From Batillaria attramentaria (lineage: Eukaryota; Mollusca; Gastropoda; Batillariidae), in contig JACVVK020000381.1 of the NCBI GenBank assembly GCA_018292915.2, positions 514,001 through 578,000 of the forward strand: a stretch of DNA of 64,000 bases. Direction: 5' to 3'. The notes under the pieces are model-generated. The model did not search any database, was not told the origin of the DNA, and was given only the letters and a program-made list of their open reading frames with translations. Within the stretch, counting starts at the first letter, position 1. Every line of letters starts with the position of its first letter. The position numbers were made by a program, and so were the translations under genes. This document shows positions 11,677-35,471 of this stretch, one piece after another.

Positions 11677-12109
11677 TTCAAATACAAAATAAACAAAATA
11701 AATTCTACTGCAACAATAACTTACAACAATTACAGCATCGCTCCATAACTCCTAATCTGGCAGTCTGCATCAGAATCAGTAGTCATTGCAATGAGTTTGG
11801 GTGATGTAAAATGAAGTTAAAATGTGTCAGGTACATGTTCTGGAATACAGACTTCAGGCTACAGCTTGGCGTGATATTTGCCCAGCGCTGTACTCTGTTT
11901 CGTCAGTATGCTGTCTTTACAATTCAACCAGAAAAGACATTGTGTACTTCGGTGTCTCGTGCAACAAAGAGCAAGCTGTTGTAGAGATCGGGAAAAGCCA
12001 CTACATTTCGATGGTAATTTCTAGACCACCCCAGAACATGCTAGTGCAGTAACGTCAGTAGATTACGTCACCTTGGAAAGATTTCGAACTTGCCAGTAAG
12101 TTGAAGAAT

Positions 12110-12300
12110 GTTCTAGATCTGACCTGTTTAGTATATAAGCAGCCCTGCACAGCGTTCTGGGTTCTTCTTCTTTCATGAATTTGTTCTCCGCGCATCTTCT
12201 GGTAATAAAGTATTGGAGCAGTATTTTGTTGTATCCCGTGTCTTCTCTGCGAGTGCACAAAGAAAGCGACATAGCAGGAGTAAAATACAACACAAGCAAT
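12110..12300 (+). repeat. Interspersed repeat family D
   Basis: Inverted counterpart of 48545-48720. Shared landmarks are gatctgacctg, agccctgcacagcgttctgg and ttcatgaatttgttct. It contains a tatataag box, so an LTR or promoter-bearing element is possible. The family is unknown. Confidence 0.65.
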
Positions 12301-12478
12301 AAACGTAAACTGAAAAAATGGACATTTTGTGAGGTTTTCTCGAGAAAAAAATATATGTTCATAGATGGAAATGCAGTCATGTTTGTCTGTCTCAACGGAG
12401 TAAACACCATTTACAAGTTTGGAGTTTTTTTGCGTTCTTGTGAGTGCATTATTGGTGTTTGTTCTTGGCGTCAGGATT

Positions 12479-12480
<2 letters not shown>

Positions 12481-12521
<41 letters not shown>
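12481..12521. repeat. (CA)n microsatellite
   Basis: About 20 CA units in intergenic DNA. Confidence 0.95.
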
Positions 12522-12526
<5 letters not shown>

Positions 12527-12911
12527 ACCATCCAGTTTTGCCCACACGCGCACACAGACAAAACATTTGCGGGGGGAGGGGGCGGGGGCACAGTCGGACT
12601 ATGAAAAACCGGGAGGGGTAGCCGGAAGGGGAGGGGGGTGGATAGTAGAGAACTATGACTTTCTGTGGCCCACGCTTCCATCCCTACGCTACACGCTTAT
12701 AGAGAAAGTTTCTAAAAATAGCCACCAATCAGCGCCGTTTACCTGGTCTCCAGCGCGCTACCCAATAACGCATTCTGCTCAGTACGCGGTACACTTCTAC
12801 AACATCCTATACTCCGGCCAGAGTCACCACAATGGTGTCAGTAGTCATGGCAGCCCCTCTCTCCTGTAATCCAGGATGTGTCTCTTCCCCGAACACTCAT
12901 GGGTTACCCGT

Positions 12912-12977
12912 ACTATTCAATTCAATTCAATTCAATATAACTTTATTGTCTGTCGATGGCAGAAAATTTTCTTCTGG

Positions 12978-13047
<70 letters not shown>
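12912..13047 (-). mobile_element. LINE 3' terminus with (TTGAA)n tail plus (CA)n
   Basis: On the minus strand the end reads caataaagtt and is followed by ttgaa-type repeats, the usual 3' terminus of CR1/L2-like LINEs. A (CA)n tract of about 34 units (12980-13047) is attached. Confidence 0.5.
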
Positions 13048-13048
<1 letters not shown>

Positions 13049-13462
13049 TAATTTATCTAGACATATAAATCCATACATATTAAACACAGATCCTAAAGTA
13101 ATGTGTGATGTCCAAGTCTAATACTATGCAACTAAACTAAGAAATCTAAACTAAAAGATGGCAAGGGCATAGCGGACATGACACAGCTGAGGAGTAAGCA
13201 CAGTTTTGAAAATCTCAACAAATAAAATCTATACATACTGGGGACGGGCAGTAAACACAGTCATGAGTTTAAAATAGATACTGCTGAGGGAATGAAAGAT
13301 TTCTTAAACTATGGTCTCATATGCTATACTGTGACCCAGGTGACTGATTCTGATGCACAAATTGAAGCGAATTTGATGAAGCGGGTTTTTTTGTTGTTGT
13401 TGTTGTTGTTGTTTTTTTCAGCGGCGTTTCTGAATGCCTGACAAACGTATTGAGGCTTCATA

Positions 13463-14089
13463 TTACAGGGGAGCCGGAACCGGGGGGGGGGGGGCAGAGG
13501 GGGCAGCTGCACCCCTGTACCCAAGCAGGGGGGGGGGGGCAAGAGTATCTTTTTGCCCCCCCTGGAAAATCAGGTGACTATGGCCAGGGGGGGGGGGGCA
13601 AAGCCATGGTCTTGCCCCCCCCTCCCTTCCCCTACCACCCCCCCCCCTCTTCCTGCTCTCTCCCTCATCCCAGCCAACAGAGAACTCAGTTTAGCCGTTT
13701 CATGAAATATCAAAACGACTTGGCAGAAAGTCGTTTGATAATCCCCCCCCCCCTTTTCACTTTCTTTGGGCAACGTCCTTCCTTTCAGTGGCTCCCTGGT
13801 TCGTAAAGGTTTTTGTCTGCACACCATCTGATCCCCCCCCCCTCCCCCCCCGATTTTCACTTACTTTGGGCAACGTCCTTTCTTTCACTGGCTCACTGGT
13901 TCGGAAAGGTTTTTGTCTGTGCAGCATCTCAACGCCGCTGCCACCACCACCCCCCCCCCCACCCCCCCCGCTTTCACTTTCTCCGGGCAACGTCTTTCCT
14001 TTCACTGGCTCTGGCGTCCCCCCTCCCCCCCCCCCCCTCTGAGATTCTGCTCCCCCTCCCCCAAAAAATATCTTCCGGCGCCCCTGTAA
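13463..14089. mobile_element. TIR element rich in C/G runs, hAT-like ends
   Basis: Ends are inverted: TTACAGGGGAGCCGGAA at the left and, on the other strand, TTACAGGGGCGCCGGAA at the right (16 of 17 match). Inside are three degenerate tandem units of about 110 bp containing gggcaacgtc and ggtttttgtctg, each separated by long C runs. CAGGGG-type termini resemble hAT elements. A target duplication is not clear. No transposase ORF is present. Confidence 0.6.
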
Positions 14090-14179
14090 CATGTATCAAT
14101 TCAGGGACCAGGGGCCTGTAAGTGTGTGTGATTTGATGCTGACCCTAATATGTCAGAAACTCACCATCCACAGAAAAGT

Positions 14180-14392
14180 AAACCCCCCTCATTATCGTTT
14201 CAAGTCCGACTTGAAAACGCATCTGTTCCGGCTGGCTTTCGACTAGGTCCAATTACCTCCTCCTGATTCAGCGTCTGTGTGTGTGTGTGTGTGTTTGCAT
14301 ATTTGTTGGTATGAGTGCAGGAGTACGCGCATTGAGTCACTTCGTGAGAATTTTGCGCTATATAAGTACAATTCAATATTATTATTACTATT
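14180..14392 (+). mobile_element. LINE 3' end fragment
   Basis: Encodes FKSDLKTHLFRLAF followed by a stop, then an untranslated end with gcgctatataagta and (ATT)n. It probably lies just outside the SDCCAG8 3' UTR. Confidence 0.6.
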
Positions 14393-14436
14393 GTTTGAAA
14401 AAAGAACAAAATGCATGAAATAAATTAATAATTTGC

Positions 14437-14442
14437 TTTATT
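14437..14442 (-). terminator. Possible SDCCAG8 polyadenylation signal
   Basis: TTTATT on the plus strand is AATAAA on the minus strand. It lies about 660 bp after the SDCCAG8 stop codon at 15105. The position is plausible but unproven. Confidence 0.35.
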
Positions 14443-15104
14443 CATGAACCATGAACTGAAGAGTTTCGAGGCAAGCAGGGGTCAATGAATCGAAATACAC
14501 AATAATGTGACGTGAACATGTGAATCACTTGACCTCAAACATGGGAACATATCATGGACAAGAATATAAATACATGACACTGTTAAAAAAAACAAAAACA
14601 CAAAAACCCCAGATTTTTCAAAGAAAATCTTAAATATCACAGTCGGTTGTAATGAGTGAATAACTTACGAGTAGCTCCTAAAAAGATGAACTATGAAGAA
14701 AAAGACAAGCAGACAACAGCTGATTTAGATCTATTCGTGTCAGCTATGTCAGGAATCTAGATCTACATATAACGTATCTCTCATTCAAAGGTAATGGCAA
14801 CCTTGTTTCTTTTTTTTTTTCACTACATGAAGTTGGAAAGCACACTGCCTCAGAGTGTGAACAGCCTGGGAAAAGTCACAGACCTGCCAGTCACTTGGCG
14901 CAGCATGGTGGTGACTGACTGCACGATTACAGAAATTGGTCCAAAACTCACGCTTGACTGATAACCTCCGATTCTCAGAAATCAGATTCAGAAATGTAGC
15001 AGGAATGGAAAGCTTGCTTCGAGGTTGAACGCCAGCCTACGGAAGCCCGTGACTACTCTTCCTCATTGGTTCTTGGAAACGCCTAAACACTGTTACTACA
15101 TGTA

Positions 15105-18100
15105 TTACATTTCTTTCTCTCCATCCTCCTCCTCCAAGTCTGCAGCTGTTCTGGTCAAGTCACTGAGTCTCAGCGCAGGTGCCTGGAAACCATCTCTCTC
15201 CTCTTTCGTGAGGGCGTTGAGAATGTCATCGACTAATGGTTTGGAAGAAGAGTTGAGTCGAATAACTTCTGTTGTGTTGATGCGACTTAGCTGGTGACGG
15301 AGGAACTCCACTTCTTTGGCCAGAAGTTGGCGGTCTCGCGTTAGTCGGCTGTTCACTGCTAGTATCTCTACCAGCTGTAAGGAAAAAATTAAATTCATTT
15401 ACATGGGATTGTGTGCAAAAAGTCTGAGCAAGCAACTAACAGCTTGGAAGGTATGGGAAAAAGAAACAAACAAATCACACACACACATACACACACACAC
15501 ACACAAACTCATAACTCCAAAACAAACAACAGAAAGTCCTGACAACTTCATCAGCTGCCAAGTGGAAACCTGTCTTAAGGTTCAACTCAACCTATGCTTT
15601 TTTTTTTTTTTTTTTTACCCATTGCTGGCAAGTGAATGACAGCTTTTCCCAAATCTAATATGCCCAAAACTAACACCAAGTGAATGACAGCTTTTCCCAA
15701 ATCTAATATGCCCAAAACTAACACCAAGTGAATGACAGCTTTTCCCAAATCTAATATGCCCAAAACTAACACCTGTCTCTGAGCCAACAAGAGATGTTGA
15801 CACTGACCTGTGTAGATTGGTTCTGTGCGTGTTCATCCATGGCCTTCAGGCGAGCGGCCATCTTGGTGTGTACACGCCCATGCTGGTCAGCCTGCTCCTC
15901 TAGCACCGTCAGTCGAGTCAGCGTACGCTCCAGTCGCTGGCCTGTTGTTTCCGCTTCGTTCTTCAGTCGTCCACACTGAGACCTGTGATTTACCAAAAGT
16001 GTCAGAAGAACATTTCAGGATTAGCAAGAGGTGCAACTGAATAAGCACAGGACTATGACTTGGAAAAGATTTGCCTGAGCATCATAGCTTAGGAATATGG
16101 ACTATACAGCAGGCTAGCAAGATGGAATACACATAGACACAGACAGCTGTGTTAGGACATGACACTTTGCTTGTGCAGAGCAACTTTTTAAGTGCAGAAA
16201 GGCACAAATATTGTAAACACGTTTGACTAAACACCAACAAATACTCCTGAGTCCAATCCAAACATACTTGCAGCATCTATGGGTTAAAACACACACCCAC
16301 ACACCCACCCACCCACACAATCCAATGAAAGAGTGATAGATCAACAGAGAATGGAAGGTACTAGGATTGCTGAAACGGCGACTGTCGCAGAGTTTTGCTG
16401 TTAATCTCATCTGCGCATGGCATCACCAGCAACTGCAAATTTCAAACTCCATGTAAGAAGTTGATAATATACAGCATAAAAAGTGACACCATACGCAGCG
16501 TATTTTGTTACTGCCAGGACAATACACCAGTGACAATTTCAGCCTCAGAATGTGTACCTGTATTTCTTGGTCAGCTTATCAATCTGCACTGCCTGTCTTT
16601 TGCACTCCTCCCGCAACTTGAGGATGAGTTTGTTCTGTCGGTGAAGCATGGAGTCCATCTCATGCACTTGTTGAGCTGTAAAACAAACCACACAAAAAAT
16701 GCGATGATGATAATGATGATGATGATGATGATATTATGCACCTTATTCGCATGCTTGACTATCCTACTCACCGAGTGACAAGAACTGAACCCAATATGCA
16801 CCCTCACATGAAACATGCCCGTTCACTCGCACAAAGGACATGAAAAAATTAAAATCAAATGAATTGAAGGGGGTTTGGTGGTGTGCTCATTTTCAAAGTA
16901 GAGGGGGTGTGGGAGGGGGTGGTGGTGGTGGTGTTTGGCGGTCTGCTTATTTTCAAAGTAGGGGTGGGGGTGGGGGGGGGGGGCAGAGTGCAAGGAGAGA
17001 ACCCCTGTGGACCAGCCTGAATGAAAGAACAAATACTAGGAATCCTATAAAACAACACAAAATCACCAACAAAATACACAAATGCACACACACACACACA
17101 CAAATCAGAATTTCACAGCATTCTTTTGAAATAGTCTTTCATAGTAAAAATGAAACTAAAGTGTCTTACAATGTCTGTCATGTCTTACAATGTCTGTCAT
17201 GTCTTACAATGTCTGTCATGTCTTACAATGTCTGTCATGTCTTACAATGTCTGTCATCAGCATCTTCCATGGCTGCTCGTAGTTTTTCTTCCCGCTCGCT
17301 GGCCTGGCGTGTGATGAGTTTCAGGTCGCCTGATCGCGTGCGCTCTACTCCTTCCCTTGCCAGTTTGGCCAGGTGCAGCTGAAAACACAGTGAAGGAGAG
17401 AATGTATACATTTCAGTCCACATCAGCTAAACCTGCAACATAAACAAACTTCAGAAGAAGACTGGGAATGATATTGGGGTGTCCCAAAAGACCGATAATC
17501 GCGTACAAAAAAGGAGAATTTAAAAAATAACTAATACAACTGTGTAGTGTGTGGGCGCTATACACAATTTTGTGAAAGCGCTGCAAGCTGAACCCAGCAC
17601 ACACGCTCAGGTGAATCATACGCATCCTCTCACATACTAGACAAGAACACATAACCATCATGTGGTGCGAAGGGTCAGCTCAGCTATTTAAGTTTTGGAA
17701 TTTAGAACTGCATTTATTTTGAAGTTTTGTGGGCTGAACATTTTCAAAGCAGAGGGGGAGGAAGCTGGAGTACTCGGAAAGAACCCTAGATCATCAGCCC
17801 GAATGAACGGGATGCCACGTATGTGGAGGAAAAATTCTGCGCCCCGAATGGGACTCGAACCTGACCCCTCGCACTGGTGGCGAGGTCTCCTAACTACTAA
17901 ACCGACTGCGCAAATAACTGGCAATACCTCTCGCTCCAGCGCTTGCATGTTGTTGGTGAGATGCAGACATTCCTCTTTGGCGTTCAGCAGGTCGTGTTCT
18001 GCTTTCTGCAGCCGTCGCCTCAGTTCTGCTGCTTCACTCTGCATTATCTTACGTTCCTGGATAGACAAGAAACATACCACTTCATCAAGATTTGTACCGT

Positions 18101-21100
18101 AAACGTTATCCATGAAAACATTCCCCTGCCAGCAACTGTCAATATCCGTCCTCTCTCCATTGCAGAAATGAGAGAATTTCCAGACCTATCTGAGGGTGTA
18201 TGGAGGCAGAGTGTCAACTGTTGAAGCCTTTATGTTTGCAACGCAGCCGAAATGAAAACCTGCTGTTTTCAAAGCTGTAAGGCTGTTTGCCAGGTAGAAG
18301 GATGTTTCATTTGACCACGGCCGCCGTTTTTGAGACTTCTAATATCAGGGAAATACAATTTTTTTTTTTAGCCTACGGTCTATTCTTGAACAGAATGCGA
18401 CTAGGAAAATCTAAAAATCATTCATTAAAAAAAAAGATGTTTCTGAAGGATGTGCTTGTTTCAATATATGTTTGTTTTGTTGTTTTTGTCAAAAAACAAA
18501 CAAACAAAAAACAAACAACCAAAACACAGAATTAAGAAAAAAAATTCTATCAGCGCTGTCTAGCTGGCCTTCAGTCCCCAACCAAATAACGCTGTCTGCT
18601 CAATGCACTCCTAGACCAACATAAACCCCGACCAGAGTCAACACAACACTTTTAGGTGTTACATTGTGACCTTGAGTTATATGAGTGAAATGTGACACAA
18701 AATATCAGATACCAAGGACTATAACTAGAATCAAGCTCACCTGATCTCGTTCTCGCACTAACTGCTTGTAGTCAGATCGAAGTCTCTCGGCTTCTTGAGC
18801 TGCGGAACTCCTCTGTAAGGTGGCATTTGTGGAATGCGCTCTGTAGTTCTCCGTTGTCTGGAACAGTGTACAGTGTGTTCTCAACACAAATCTACCAGGT
18901 AGCCATAAACACAATCCCAACAATTTTTCTTACAATTCAGATGCATACACACCATTACAGCTCACCTCAGTAAAACAAGTAAAACAAGTAAAACAAGCTT
19001 CAGTACACTAATGGCTTAAAATGCTCCATGATCCAAAAGGAGTAAAAGTGTGTAGCATTTAATGACGGAGTGGCAAAGCCACTAGCACGTCTGCTACGTT
19101 AGCAGCGTCCAGGGGCGACCTCCCCAGGAATTTTTGTAAAAATCAGCCTATAATCTGTGCAATTTGGTGCATTTTAGCATGATTTTAAGTGCTTCAAAGG
19201 ACGAAACACACTTTTTTGGGATAGGATAATTTTTAGCCGAAAGTCGAAATCTGCCAAAAGGTGAAAGATTTTTAAGCCCTCAGCTCAGTCCCAACGAAAG
19301 ACTTCCCCAACAAAGCCTTGTAAAGTGAAGCCTGCTATAATGTGAACTTAGGTTCCCATGATCCGTGGTACGTACGACTCACCATTGTGACTTCTCGATC
19401 AGTCGCTCGGAGTTGACCTTTGACCTCAAGCAGCTGCGCAGACAACTCTGCCTTCTCGCGGACTTCCTTCTCGAGTTTTTCTGTTATCACTGTGAAGTGG
19501 GCAGTCTGCTCTGTCAACTGTAAAGGAAACGACAAAAACCAAATCATTACAACAGCCACAAAATAGAATTCGCATGTAACAGACGAGCACTTGCTGGTCC
19601 TAGATTAAAAACAAAAACCTTTTAATCCATAAAACATGAACAAATTTCGGTGTTTAGTTTAACCCATTCAAGCCAAGAATACTGGTTTTTTTTATTTGAG
19701 TTGCTGGGTTTACAGCAGAGGATCCATGCACATGAGTTTCAGAAAACTCAGGTTCTTCAGAGTTAACAAAAATGAAATAATAATAATAATGCAATAATAA
19801 GAAGGAGAATTCAGTAATTTGCTTTAAAACAAAAGAAAATAAATGGGTTCACAAAAGTGTTAGCATGTTGTTTGAGTTTGACCCAACCTTTTTGTTGAGG
19901 TCGTCAATGATGAACTGCGTTTCCTGTCGTACTGCCTCTCGTTCTTGCTGTGTCTTGGCCTGCGAGACGCGCACGTGTTGTTCAAACCTCTCTCTCATTC
20001 GCCCCAACTCCTCCGCCAGCTGCTCTTTTTGAACCAGGGCCTGAGAAGACGGTAATCGAGTATGTTACTGACAATCACCTCTGAGATCATAATTGTTACG
20101 AGTGGAGAAACAACTCAAGAAAATAATTTGCTGACTGTTAATAATAATAATGATAATAAAAATAATAATATAGGAGACATTTAGGGTGTACATGTACACA
20201 ACAGGCTCTAAGCGCCCTGGGGCGGTCGGTGGTCTAGTGGTTAAGAGACTTGTCACCAATGCGAAAGATCACGGGTTCGAGCCCTACTCGGGGCGAAGAA
20301 TTTTTCCTTCTCGTATGTGGCACCGTTCATTCGGGCCGATCGTCGGGGGTTCTCTCCGGGTACTCCGGCTTCCTCCCCCTCTGCTTTGGAAATGTTCAGC
20401 CCACCAAGTTTGAAAAATAAATGCGTATCTAAATTCCGAAATTTAAATAGCTGAGCTGACCCTTCGCACCACGTGATTGTAATACGTTTGTGTCCTGTGT
20501 GTGAGAGAATGCGTGTGATTCACGTGAGCGTGCGTGTTGGGTTTAGCTCGCGGCGCTTTGAGCCAAATACTTGGGATAAAGCGCCTATATTAATGCGATT
20601 ATTATTATATTATTATTATAATGACAAAGCATACAGTCGACGACACACAGACAGCATAAAGCAACCACATAAGAACAAATGTTGCACACCAAGGAACAAA
20701 CGCAGAATACTCTTAGAAACCAACCAACATATATACACACACATAGGCAACATGTAGGCAATGTATGTGTACCAAACTGCAAGTTACATGGGAAAAAATC
20801 AGAAGATATGCACGTAGGGCCAAACAGACTCGGTACTGACCTCTGTCTGCTCCAACTGTGCCTGCTCGACCAGAGCGATGCCGCGCTTGATTTGTTCGTA
20901 CAGCTCCTCTTCCCGCTGCGCCAGGACCTGATTCTGCGTCGTCAGCCCGGCCACTCGCTCACACAAGTCGTCACGCTCCCTGAACACACAACGATGGTAG
21001 TATTTACTACAAACACATCGGCTGGATTGATGGGGTCATATTACAATGTTAAAAATCATCAGAACCTATACTCCCTGAGGCACAATGTGGCCTTTTTCTC

Positions 21101-24100
21101 ATCATACCCTTCCATGTTTATTATCAGGAAGCCAGTAGGAGTCAGTCACACAACATTTTCATTCTGATGAAAAGCAGTTGAAAAGTCTGATATTATCGTG
21201 TCCGTACAAATCCGTGCATAAGCTGTACAGCTGTGAATTTGCCTTCAGGTTTATAATGTTATTTGTGATATGAAAAGATCAGGGCTTAAGATGGTCCACG
21301 ATCAAAACGGAGGGAAAGTGTGCAGCATTAACTTATTACGTGACAAAGTAGCAAAGCCACCAATGCGCGTCAGCAGGCGTTTTATGCTAGGGGTGTCCAG
21401 GGGTGTGCTTGTTTAAAATCTGTGCAATTTGGTGCATGCTGGTATGACATTAAATGCATAAGAGGAGGAAACATTTTTGGGGGGGGAGTGAAATTTTGAG
21501 AATTAGACTAAAATTTGTGAAATTTGGAGCATTTTGAAATGATTTTAAGTACATCAAAGAGGGAAACACATTTTGGCAAAGGTGGAAATATACACCAAAG
21601 GGTGGCAGATTTTTTGCCCTGATAAAAGTGGTGTTGATGACAAAGCAAATGTCTGCCTGCCTGACTGACTGACTAACCACCACGTATTCAGGGAAGGCAG
21701 AAGAAGACAATGTGTGGTCTTACTTGGTCAGCCTGTCCACTGTCGCCTGAAGACCAGAGCGGGCTGTCCCTGAAAAGAGGACATCACCCTGGCCTGCAAA
21801 CCCCTCATCCCTTGTTGGAATGGAGTCCTGGACTCGGAGCTGTGACTTGAGATCTTCAACAATCTGCTCCAATCTTGATACTTCTGACCTGAAAATGGCA
21901 AATTACACGCACAAATTTGATGAAAATTAGATCATGAAACAGAAATTTCTTGACAGGTTTGCGATACATGCGTCGCATGGTGAGTTTGCTTTCGTAACGT
22001 GCTTACACAATTACGCCAGCTTATACATAATGGAAGGGGAGAAAATGTCACACTTACTTGGAGTACTGAAGCTGAGCCTCTAGTCTTTCACATTTAGCAG
22101 AGTGCAGGCGACTCAGTCGTTCCTAAAGGAAGACAATCAGGACAGTTTCAGGCTGGGGAATTACTAAGGAAAACAAAGACTGTAACCTAGGCTGGGTACA
22201 GTGGCAGCGCCCTGCTGCGGGACCATGGGGGGCAACTCCTCACTTCAGAAAACAAATTTTAACATATTTAAAGGTGTTCAGTAGCATCTTCTGGCACCCA
22301 AAAGTAAAATACTGCCTTGGTACTGACATGCAAGTTTTCAAAAATGAAGTTTCATTGTCCCATAGGGTATTACATGAATCACGATACATTACATCATTTT
22401 TTTTTTTTTTTTGCTGAAAGGATAGGAAATTTGGCTGAAAATTGCCAAATGACCGCCAATTCCCTAGTCTAAAATAAGACTGCAACTGACGAATTCAGCA
22501 ACAGAATAGGCGAAGCATTTTTTATATATATTTTTTTGGGGGCATTTCTTGCTAGCTCCTTGTAGCGGACGCTAAGAACTTGCCATTCACCGTTCAGTCT
22601 TAGACCCCCCCCCCCCCCCCCCCCACCATCCCCAACCCACACAAATGCCATGTCTTACCAGCTCCACTTGCCAGCGTTTGTAGTCGTGCCGGTTCATGGC
22701 TGTGGTGATCGACTCCGACAACCCCTCATCCATGGACCCCATAAACTGTTGAGTAAACAGAGATACATGAACACAAGAAACTGCTGAAGTCTCACTGCAA
22801 AGAGAAGTGGCACATGTACAACACAAAACCTAATGAAGCAAATGGTTGAAATAAACAGTATAGGGCTATTGTATGTGCCGACAATCTTATTTGTGTAGAC
22901 AATATAGAATAAGTAACTAAGGCAGGGAAAGTGGCAAGCCTTTTTATTTTATTTTATTGGTTTTCAATTACTACCGGCATCTGAAAAAGTTATGACACAA
23001 AAAAGTTACAGAAAAAAATCTTACTTTGACTAGGTCGCCCCCATCACGCAAAATTTCATGAACAACTGTTGTTTTCAGCTCAGTATGAAGTCGTCTATTT
23101 TCTTCCACCAGCTCCGACAGCTTCAGTCGCAGAACGGCCAGCTCCTCCTGGAAAGGAATATGAATGAAGAAGAACTGTCAAGAACAAGATTACATTCAGG
23201 GATTCATGACAGAATAGCAAAATTTCTCTATTAAAGTATTATTAACAATAGTCTGATTTGTGTAGAATACATTTTTCTAGTGACAAAAAAACTAATATGA
23301 AAAAGAAGAAGAAAAATTACAAGTGCTTTAATTTAGGTTTCTGCGTGTTCTGCTAATATTTCTAATTCAGTTCTTTCATTTGCTCAGGCACACGTGGACT
23401 ACGCATTCTCAGTCTCACCTTAACATATCGATTCTCTGATTCCAGCTGGTGTGCGTATGCTGTATGCTGCTGAAGCAAGGTGCTGACCTCGTCTGCACTG
23501 GGCGCCTCCCTGTGAGCTCGTTCTGGAACATGCTCTTGAGCTGGCTGGAAATTATTCAGGACTGTTGCTCACTCACTGTACAAGCCACTGATGATACAAC
23601 AATCACATCCTGGTAATGGCTACTATCATTATTAATACAAATTTGGTCTAATGAAAAGCTACATGAAAAGAAAAAAAGATAATTATATCATATAAAGTTT
23701 GTCATAGATGACAGACGATGGAGGGCTGTAACACTTCGTTACAACTTACACACACCTCAGTCCTGTTGAGAAGTTCTCGCAGCGTGTGTGCAGCTGATGT
23801 AGACTGACCCTCCACATGAACATGCGAAAACTGTGGCTTTCCATCGCGCCAGGTCAGAATTCGGGGATGTACCGAGGATGCAAGGCGCTGTTTTGTCTCT
23901 GGAGATGCGCTGATAACTGGTGCTGGTGGTGGAGCTGACAGTGTTTCTCGCAGTGCATCATAGCTCTGGCTAGCACGGTCTACACAAAACATACATGTAT
24001 CTGTTGAGTCTTCAGTTTGTTTGGGTATCAACTTAGTTTAATTTTGGTGTTTGTGTGACGTTACACGAGGTTCAATTCTTTTTAACGACAATAATTACGA

Positions 24101-24374
24101 CAGAAGACAGGCATCACACGGCACCTTGGTAATTAAAGAAACTGTTAACTTTTATTACGGGCTATGCGATACATTACTGACAGTACTGAATAATATAAAT
24201 TTGACGTGATCCGACATGTTCGCAACTGTGATACTTCGCAGCGAACACAACATCACGTCTCTCTTGGAATAAATGGATGCAAAAAAATCCAGTCAGTGAA
24301 GCAGACAAACCTCTGAGCGTGCCGCGTGCACCTGAGGGGCTGGACCCGTCGGGGTACTCCTCAAAATAGTACAT
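15105..24374 (-). CDS. SDCCAG8: SDCCAG8 orthologue, centrosomal coiled-coil protein
   Basis: Known role: centrosome/basal-body scaffold that helps recruit pericentriolar material and supports ciliogenesis (human disease loci NPHP10/BBS16). Exons from the start: 24311-24374, 23756-23979, 23419-23544, 23025-23147, 22659-22745, 22058-22122, 21724-21888, 20841-20979, 19888-20040, 19383-19517, 18741-18857, 17928-18056, 17246-17378, 16558-16675, 15808-15982, 15105-15374. They join in phase to 740 aa (human 713). Nearly all of the protein after residue about 95 is predicted heptad-type coiled coil. Diagnostic matches to the vertebrate protein are QHGRVH (about 626-631), the C-terminal LAKEVEFLRHQL, KEECLHLT in exon 12 and ERDDL at the start of exon 8. 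The start is the only ATG before exon 1 that keeps frame and faces KIZ. Exon 13 has an unusual amplified donor. Confidence 0.92.
15630..15773 (-). repeat. 48-bp minisatellite, 3 copies
   Basis: Three nearly perfect 48-bp units in SDCCAG8 intron 15, starting at 15630, 15678 and 15726. They end about 35 bp from the exon 15 donor. Confidence 0.95.
17164..17258 (-). repeat. 19-bp tandem repeat duplicating the exon 13 splice donor
   Basis: Five copies of a 19-bp unit (tcttacaatgtctgtcatg). On the minus strand each carries acatt followed by gtaaga, so five identical donors lie in a row after SDCCAG8 exon 13. Only the proximal one (exon end 17246) gives the phase needed by exon 14. Confidence 0.9.
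17520..17915 (-). mobile_element. SINE family 1, near full length
   Basis: tRNA-like head at the right (on the minus strand gtttagtagttaggagacc and a ggttcgagtccc-type B box), then the shared body. Its head ends 12 bp from the SDCCAG8 exon 12 donor at 17928. Confidence 0.8.
19005..19285 (+). repeat. Interspersed repeat family A
   Basis: Shares gtggcaaagccac, gtgcaatttggtgcatttt and gattttaagtgcttcaaagg with copies at 21280-21625 and 59968-60535. No coding capacity. Confidence 0.7.
20218..20620 (+). mobile_element. SINE family 1, full length
   Basis: tRNA-derived head with an A-box-like tggtctagtggttaag and B box gggttcgagccc, then a body with the landmarks gcaccacgtgattgta and gcgctttgagcc, and a (ATT)n tail. 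Best reference copy of the family in this window. It lies in SDCCAG8 intron 8. Confidence 0.85.
21280..21625 (+). repeat. Interspersed repeat family A
   Basis: Second copy in the SDCCAG8 introns, with the same order of landmarks as the copy at 19005. Confidence 0.7.
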
Positions 24375-24679
24375 GATCGCAATCTTTCAGCTCTCTGCTC
24401 CGTTCTGACAGTAAACGGAAGCGGGCCATAGGGAGACGTCGTTTCACCACAATTCAATAGGAACCAAATTGGACACAGTCTCAGTAACCCCAAAAGCCGT
24501 ACAAACACCCAAAAACTCTGATTTACTCAGTCACAGATCATATTTACACTATGTTTTTTCAATTCTCTCGGAAATAAATGTTTGTTTTGAAGCTCCAAAA
24601 GGTGCTAGCGGTATCATATTTCTGCAAAACGACGTTGTGCAAGGGAAGAAACTCGCATAGTTGCGGTTTGAGCGTCAAA
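24375..24679. promoter_or_regulatory. Shared divergent promoter of SDCCAG8 and KIZ
   Basis: Only 305 bp separate the two start codons, which point away from each other. The stretch has no repeat and no TATA box placed for either gene. It contains one inverted CCAAT (attgg, 24468-24472). I saw no full RFX X-box; a gtaacc half-like motif is present near 24483. Both UTRs must also fit inside, so the promoters overlap. Confidence 0.75.

Positions 24680-35471
<10,792 letters not shown>

Noticed and set aside
12055..12681. 208-codon minus-strand ORF
   Set aside because: It runs through a CA microsatellite and repeat family D and shows no domain or coding bias.
24375..24679. RFX X-box in the divergent promoter
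   Set aside because: Only a weak half-site (gtaacc) was found; a full imperfect palindrome is not present by eye.
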